Below, piece by piece: positions 48,801-54,800 of a stretch of 64,000 bases of DNA. Positions within the stretch are counted from its first letter, which is position 1; each line of letters begins with the position of its first letter. The notes under the pieces are model-generated. The model worked only from the letters and a program-made list of their open reading frames with translations. It made no database searches and was not told where the DNA came from. The stretch is from Cryptomeria japonica (taxonomy: Eukaryota; Streptophyta; Pinopsida; Cupressales; Cupressaceae). Location of the stretch: the NCBI RefSeq assembly GCF_030272615.1, contig NC_081410.1, forward strand, positions 193,151,619 to 193,215,618, given 5' to 3'. Position numbers and translations under genes: made by a program.

Positions 48801-51800
48801 GTTTCTCTCGTACATGGGTGGATATTTAGATGAATAAGTTAGTTCACATGGGCGTTTCCTTCACTTATGAAAAGATGAAACCGAAAGAATCTACTTCCGA
48901 GGATGATCAGAGGACTATCAATGATGTCAGGATTCATGTAGATGAAGAGAGTCAAGCTCCCAAGAGAAGGAAAAACATGCCAAGAGGAGTCAAGGGCAGA
49001 GGGAAAAAGATTGAGGAGGTCAAGAAAAAGAAACAAACGACTATCATTCCTTCACCCCCTCTCAGTGTCTCATCAATTAAGGAAGTTGAAATAACATAAT
49101 AGAATAATGAGACCCATCAATGTTCCAACATAGTGATACTACCAGATAATATTCAGGATTTACATGCCACATCGACATCTGCTCCACCAAATGAGAATGA
49201 TGATCAACCGGGATCCCCTACCCTCCTTTTGGAGGTTAGTTTGGGAAATGAGGTATATGATTTGACTAGGAGTAATCCTGATGATGATGATGATGATGAT
49301 GTTATCTCGGCATTGAGAGAACTTGATCGAGATATGTGTCTCGATGGTGGTATGGAGATGGCCGCTATTCTTGATTGGCTGATGAAAAGTATGGAAAAAA
49401 GTAAGAAGATGATAGAGGTACAACCTATTGATAACATTGATGACTACCTAGCTAGGAGCAATAAGGAGAAAGAACCCAAGAGATCTGAGATTTTGTCGCA
49501 CATAGCTAGAGATGAGACAAGAATGCGGATCGCGCAGGTGGCTGTTCCTATTGGAGGTGTGAGAACGGACATTGCTACAACTATGGATTTCCAGATTACT
49601 TCAGTTACCCTTGGCCGTACTACAAGAGAGCAAGAGTTTCAGGAGGTTGGTGATAACCTTAGGGCGATCAACGCAAGGTTAAATAGAGAAATTGAAGAGA
49701 AGGAGAAGTACAGAGAAGAGAATATCAGACTTAGAGAGTATATTGCAGGGATAAGGCGTGAGAATCCCACCTTTATTTCCCCTATTGCGGTTGATCATGG
49801 ACTACATTCACACTATGAGGCAGCAAGAGATACACTCTCGGAGGTGGAGAAGTGGATTGAGAGTGCAAGGAAACAGGTAGATGATTTCCTTATTCAGTTT
49901 GTCCAGGTATATGATAGGACAACAGGGCTCATATTTAGAATCCAGTATTTGGAGGGAGTTTGGGAAGAATTCCGGCCTATTTAGGAGAAGACTATTCCAC
50001 GCCTCAGAGCTTTGAAGAAGATTCCTAAGTCCACGTTGATCAGTGATAGCATTGTGCACAGTGGAGACAAGTATAATTTCCATGGCTAGTATTGTTCATT
50101 GGCCGTGAAGAAATCAAGTTATGAGAATGCCCAGCTGAGTTGTACAAAGATGGAAGGATTGATTTAGGACATTCAGATGAAGATCTTTGGCTCAATTGAG
50201 GAGTTATTGGGTGTTGATGTTAGTGATGCTAGTGGTTTACACTTAGCTGAATTAAGAGACAAGATGAAACTTATGTATTTTTGTCAGTCAGATGGATGAT
50301 TTGGTCTCTTTGTTGATTCATGTTCATAGTTCGCAGAAGCTCATGCCAGATTGGAAGAACACTTTGGACGCTTGCTTGGATTTATTGGACGTGATTGATT
50401 TGCAGCAAGATACTTTACCTAGCATTTTGCATGAAGGAGTTAGATTCTGTATTGGCTAGATTCTTGGAGTATGCTAGGAGAGAGAGAGATGCAAGGAGGA
50501 ATCTTCTAGAAGATTCCCTATTTGATGACTAGGTATCTTTTTATTGGGCCATATGTTGGTGGCACCATTTTTGATGTAAACCCTAATTGGGGCAATTTTA
50601 GGGTTTTGTTGGCATGATCTTGGCCCTTGATTTAGTTTAAATCTTGGTCATCCATTTTGTAAGAGACTCTATATATACCTCCTTGTCTGTCATTTGTAAG
50701 GGAGAGTTTTTGTAGAATTGTTGGTATATGCTACAGCTATTGAATCTAAATCATTGTTCAATTGTTGGTGATTTTGCTATTCAAATGTTGTCTTTGCATT
50801 CATGGTTCTCAATTCCTCCAAGTTAGATTAGAATTTATTTTCATGTTTATTAGATTGAATGAAAGATTTGTTGAATATATTTATGTGGAATCCTTAATCC
50901 ATACCACTAGCCTCTTGCCGCGGGTAAGTGCACCTTGTGTGGTCGACTGGAAATTTGAGTAAGCTTAACTTCAACTATTACACGTCCCTTGCCAAGCATC
51001 AACTTGGATGGTGTCAACATTTGATGGTGATAGTCTAAAAATCCTTGAGTATACCTTAGACGATTGCACTAAGCTTGTGTCAATACTTGTTTGTGAGACC
51101 TTGCCTAGTTTGATTCCACTAAATTTGTTCATCATTTCCTACATTTGTAAGCCTAGAATAGATTTCCCGAACCCTATTCCTTTTGCCCATTTTTTAGTAA
51201 GAATTAAGTCCGGAACTACATTGCTAAATCCTAATTTGTTAGCACACCTATTCCACATATTTCATGATCGAAGAAGATAATCCTAACATTTGCGGAAGTC
51301 CCCAAGTGAACACAACAATTCACATCGACCATTGAGTTAACCACTCGTCAAGACTTGACATGTAGAAAGCTTGGAATCATTTTAGTTGATCTTACCCTTA
51401 GCATCTGAGGTGATTTTGTTCAAGAGAGGGTAAATTACTTTGGTATTTTATTTTGAAATGTTATGTGCATAAAACACACATCAACAAGTACGTACACCAA
51501 GTAGGAAGTCATGTAGAAGTATTACATTTTTGTAACCTTAATTAGCTATTGGTGAATTTTGTCTCTAATTATCTATGCTCACTTGAATTCTCAATGTTCT
51601 TGGAAAACTTGCTTCATGAAGAACATCCATGGTTGGAATGAGTTGGCATTCAACTCTCCAATGGTTGTGCTAAGAAGCATGATGGTGTGTTTGTATTTAT
51701 CTTTGAATTTCTGTTCACCCAAATAGTTCAATCCTAGAATAATTCCTTCTATATGAAGATCAACACTTTATTTATGAATTAGTAGTTGTTGATTTTGGCA

Positions 51801-54800
51801 TTGAAGGTTTGCATTGAGTTTTCAAGAATCACTCGATGACTTTTGGAATCGTGAAGATGACCTTCAAGAACTTAGGATTGACATTTGCATTGTCATGTCC
51901 ATAGATGGTTTTGACGGTGTGTGGATTAGGATGATTCTACTTGACACAATCTAAGATTCACTGATGGAATTTAGTTTGGGAACCCAAGAACAATGATTTA
52001 ACCATAGGCAATGAGGGGCTCTTTGGCACCTTCTTTCAACAGATCTTCCAACCAAGTTCTCATGTCTATGTGTTCAAAATTTGTATCGTGAAACTCTTCA
52101 ACTTCATTCATGTGACATGAATGTCTTCATTTTATGCTTTATGGAACCTTTGACAATGACATCATAAAGGGGAAGGATGATCTTAAGTATGCAATAAAAT
52201 TGGTTTTTTTTGGATTGGGTCTGTCTTGGTGCAATATTGAACCATTGGTGGTGGTCAATTAGGCAACCAGTATGTTTGTACTTAACTACTAGCAGTCAGA
52301 ATTGGCTACTAACAAGTCACCATAAGCATTGACATGACATTTCTTGTAAATTTTATTATTTCCATCGCTTTGCCTTTAAAAATTATTATTCACCACTCAT
52401 TGCTGAAAGTAACATCAACCAAATTGTCAACTAAACCACAAAAGGTCAATAAACTGCCAAGGAAGCTCTGTAGAGTCAACAAACTGCCAGAAAAAATATG
52501 GGAGTCTAATGAGTTGCCAAAAAATCTTTGAGGTTCTAACTAGCTGCCAAATTAACCACTTGTGGTCACTTGGTGTCACAAGTAAATTGTGACCTTTTCT
52601 CTTTGGAGATGCCTTAGGCTTAGTGGAGTTCTCTTTTTAAACATTATCTCTTTTCCCCTCCCGAAAAATGTGGGATAAATTCCCTTTGATACTGCCACCT
52701 TATATAAACACCTCTGCCTTCACCTTTCCTTTGGTGCCACTTGGGTTGTTTTCCTCTACTTGAAGGTGAACTTTTCAAATGAGACACTACCACCTGCAGC
52801 CTAGAACTACTTGTTTGAAGGCTCTTGTTGAAAATACATAAACTTAAATCTTATTTTAATGCCACCTTGGCTTCCTTGACCATTGTGTATAGCTTGTAGC
52901 TCTTTCTGTGCCACTTGTGTCTATTATTTGGCTATTAATTGATGGGCCATTGGGATTTTTACCTCTTTGACACCATTGATCTATGCACACCTATGTTACC
53001 CCTAGTTTCTGGGATGGGGAGACAGGTAAATGGGTTTTTTGGATTTTCTTTTGGCCATTTTAGGGGACAGAGGGGACACTAGAGGGGAGGGCTATATAAA
53101 AAATAGGGAAAATTTTAAATATATAGGGAAATTTCAAATTTTAAATATATTCATAGGATAACATTGATAAATGAGAGTTGAAATTCATAAATTTATATAC
53201 ATGATGTAACTTAATACTATGTATAAGACTGAAAATACTTCATTTTTCATAGTATTCTAATTGGAAGAATCAATTATATCTATTCTTGTCAATTACAAAA
53301 AACAAATGTCACATAACCACAGATCAAAAAATCGGATAAATGAAACATAAATTAACGTGATAAACGACACCAACCCACCTTGTCCAAGAAAGCCCTTGGA
53401 TGCAAGTATTAATGTTTTCTAGATTTGATGTTACCCGATGGTGTGAAGTATATGGCTAGGTGATTCAGTTCAAAGCTATATGAAGATAGGACTCTACTAT
53501 ATAAACTTTAATAAACTCAAGGTTTGTGGCTTATTACCTAACATATGTAATAATGAATATCATATATTTATAATTAAAGAGCAAAAATTGGGTGTATAGA
53601 AATTGACATTGGTAATTCCAATAATGTGGCGTGTATATTGTATTTTAGTTCTAAAACAAAATATTAATATTCATAAATCATGTTGAAAAGTGGGGGGACG
53701 AGCGGCCATCCCTAGGATGGTCAAGGGATGTTTGGGTCGTCTCTAGCCATCCCTTGGATGGACGGTCATCCCCCCATGTTTCTGATGCTATCCCCGCTCT
53801 TCGGATACATTTCCGCCAATTTTTTGCAAATTGGAAATACTGAGGAAACGTTTCCCGACATCCCCCATCCCCGAAACAAGTTTGTTTCACTTGGAAAGTA
53901 TCCCCAGGTATGGTTGATGCAAATTTTTACCTTCATATTTATTTTCATTTACTTGGCTTTGCTTGCCTCAACCTCTGCCTTGTTATGCTTCTTTATTGCC
54001 TCATGGACTTCGGAAGTCAAAATCAGATTTGTTTTCACAAGTTCACTTGTCATGACCTGCAAACTCTTTGACCTCTTCGTTACCATTAATCTCATTGTTT
54101 CTCTCTTTGTTTATTGTTTTCTTTTAAGCTTGCATGATTTCTTGCATAATTGGGAGAGGAAAAACTATAATTATTTCATACATGCAATCAATCCAAGGTA
54201 TCCATGTGTGACACCGTTCACAAGTACGCACGTTTGAATAAGAAAAATCCATGCATAAACAAGCTAGGTTGAAGTGAAGGGCTAACAAAATTAAATTAAA
54301 TTAAAATTTAGTATCCACATTATCCCACCATTTCTTTTGCCTCGTCTTCGGAAAAGCATGATATTTGATTTGGAAAGAGCTTTTTTTTTGGTATTTATTC
54401 CACCAAAATTTTCCATTTCCATTTCCAAAAATAATTGTGTACTAGAGGTTACCATGATAATCTTTAAAAAAATGTCATTTTCTTTCTGTGGGAGAGAATA
54501 GTTGTTATATACAAAGTAGTTGAAAATATATAGTTTTAACCTTTAATTGTGTTCTATTATTTAATTTAAAAAACAAAAACAAAAACAAAAGCTTTTTGAT
54601 ATTTTTTTTTAATTCTATATTTTGAAAAATTTCTAACTTCACCATTCAATGTGTTGTGATTAACTAAAATAATTAATTTATTAGTTGAGAAGAGCTAACC
54701 CTTTTATAAAGCATTACCCTTGAATTATGCCCATTTATTTATATGATTTAAGATTCAAATGTTTTACTTTTTTTTTATATGTTAGGTTTTTTATGTTACT

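Larger units (their letters stand above)
31404..51486 (+). mobile_element. Large Ty3/gypsy retrotransposon (Tat-like) with extra RNase H and extra 3' ORF
   Basis: Bounded by LTRs of 879 and 880 bp that start TGTTGGCATGATC and end CACACATCAACA. The shared stretch may start 16 bp earlier, at 31388 and 50591. Order: leader, gag, knuckle-like motif, protease, second knuckle-like motif, archaeal-type RNase H, RT, degenerate RNase H, integrase, 3 kb non-coding tract, extra ORF. Removing the nested copia-type LTRs (42792 to about 47054) leaves about 15.8 kb. Frames are broken by many stops and frameshifts. It lies in the ICDH intron, in the host gene's sense. A 5-bp target duplication was not found. 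Confidence 0.88.

Noticed and set aside
47257-50532. Possibility that the accessory ORF is a captured host plant-mobile-domain gene or an env-like gene
   Set aside because: Layout is only vaguely similar, no diagnostic motif or membrane segment was seen, so neither name was assigned.
53728-54237. 169-codon hydrophobic plus-strand ORF
   Set aside because: T- and C-rich composition gives a chance hydrophobic translation; overlaps a repeat island and lacks any recognised motif.
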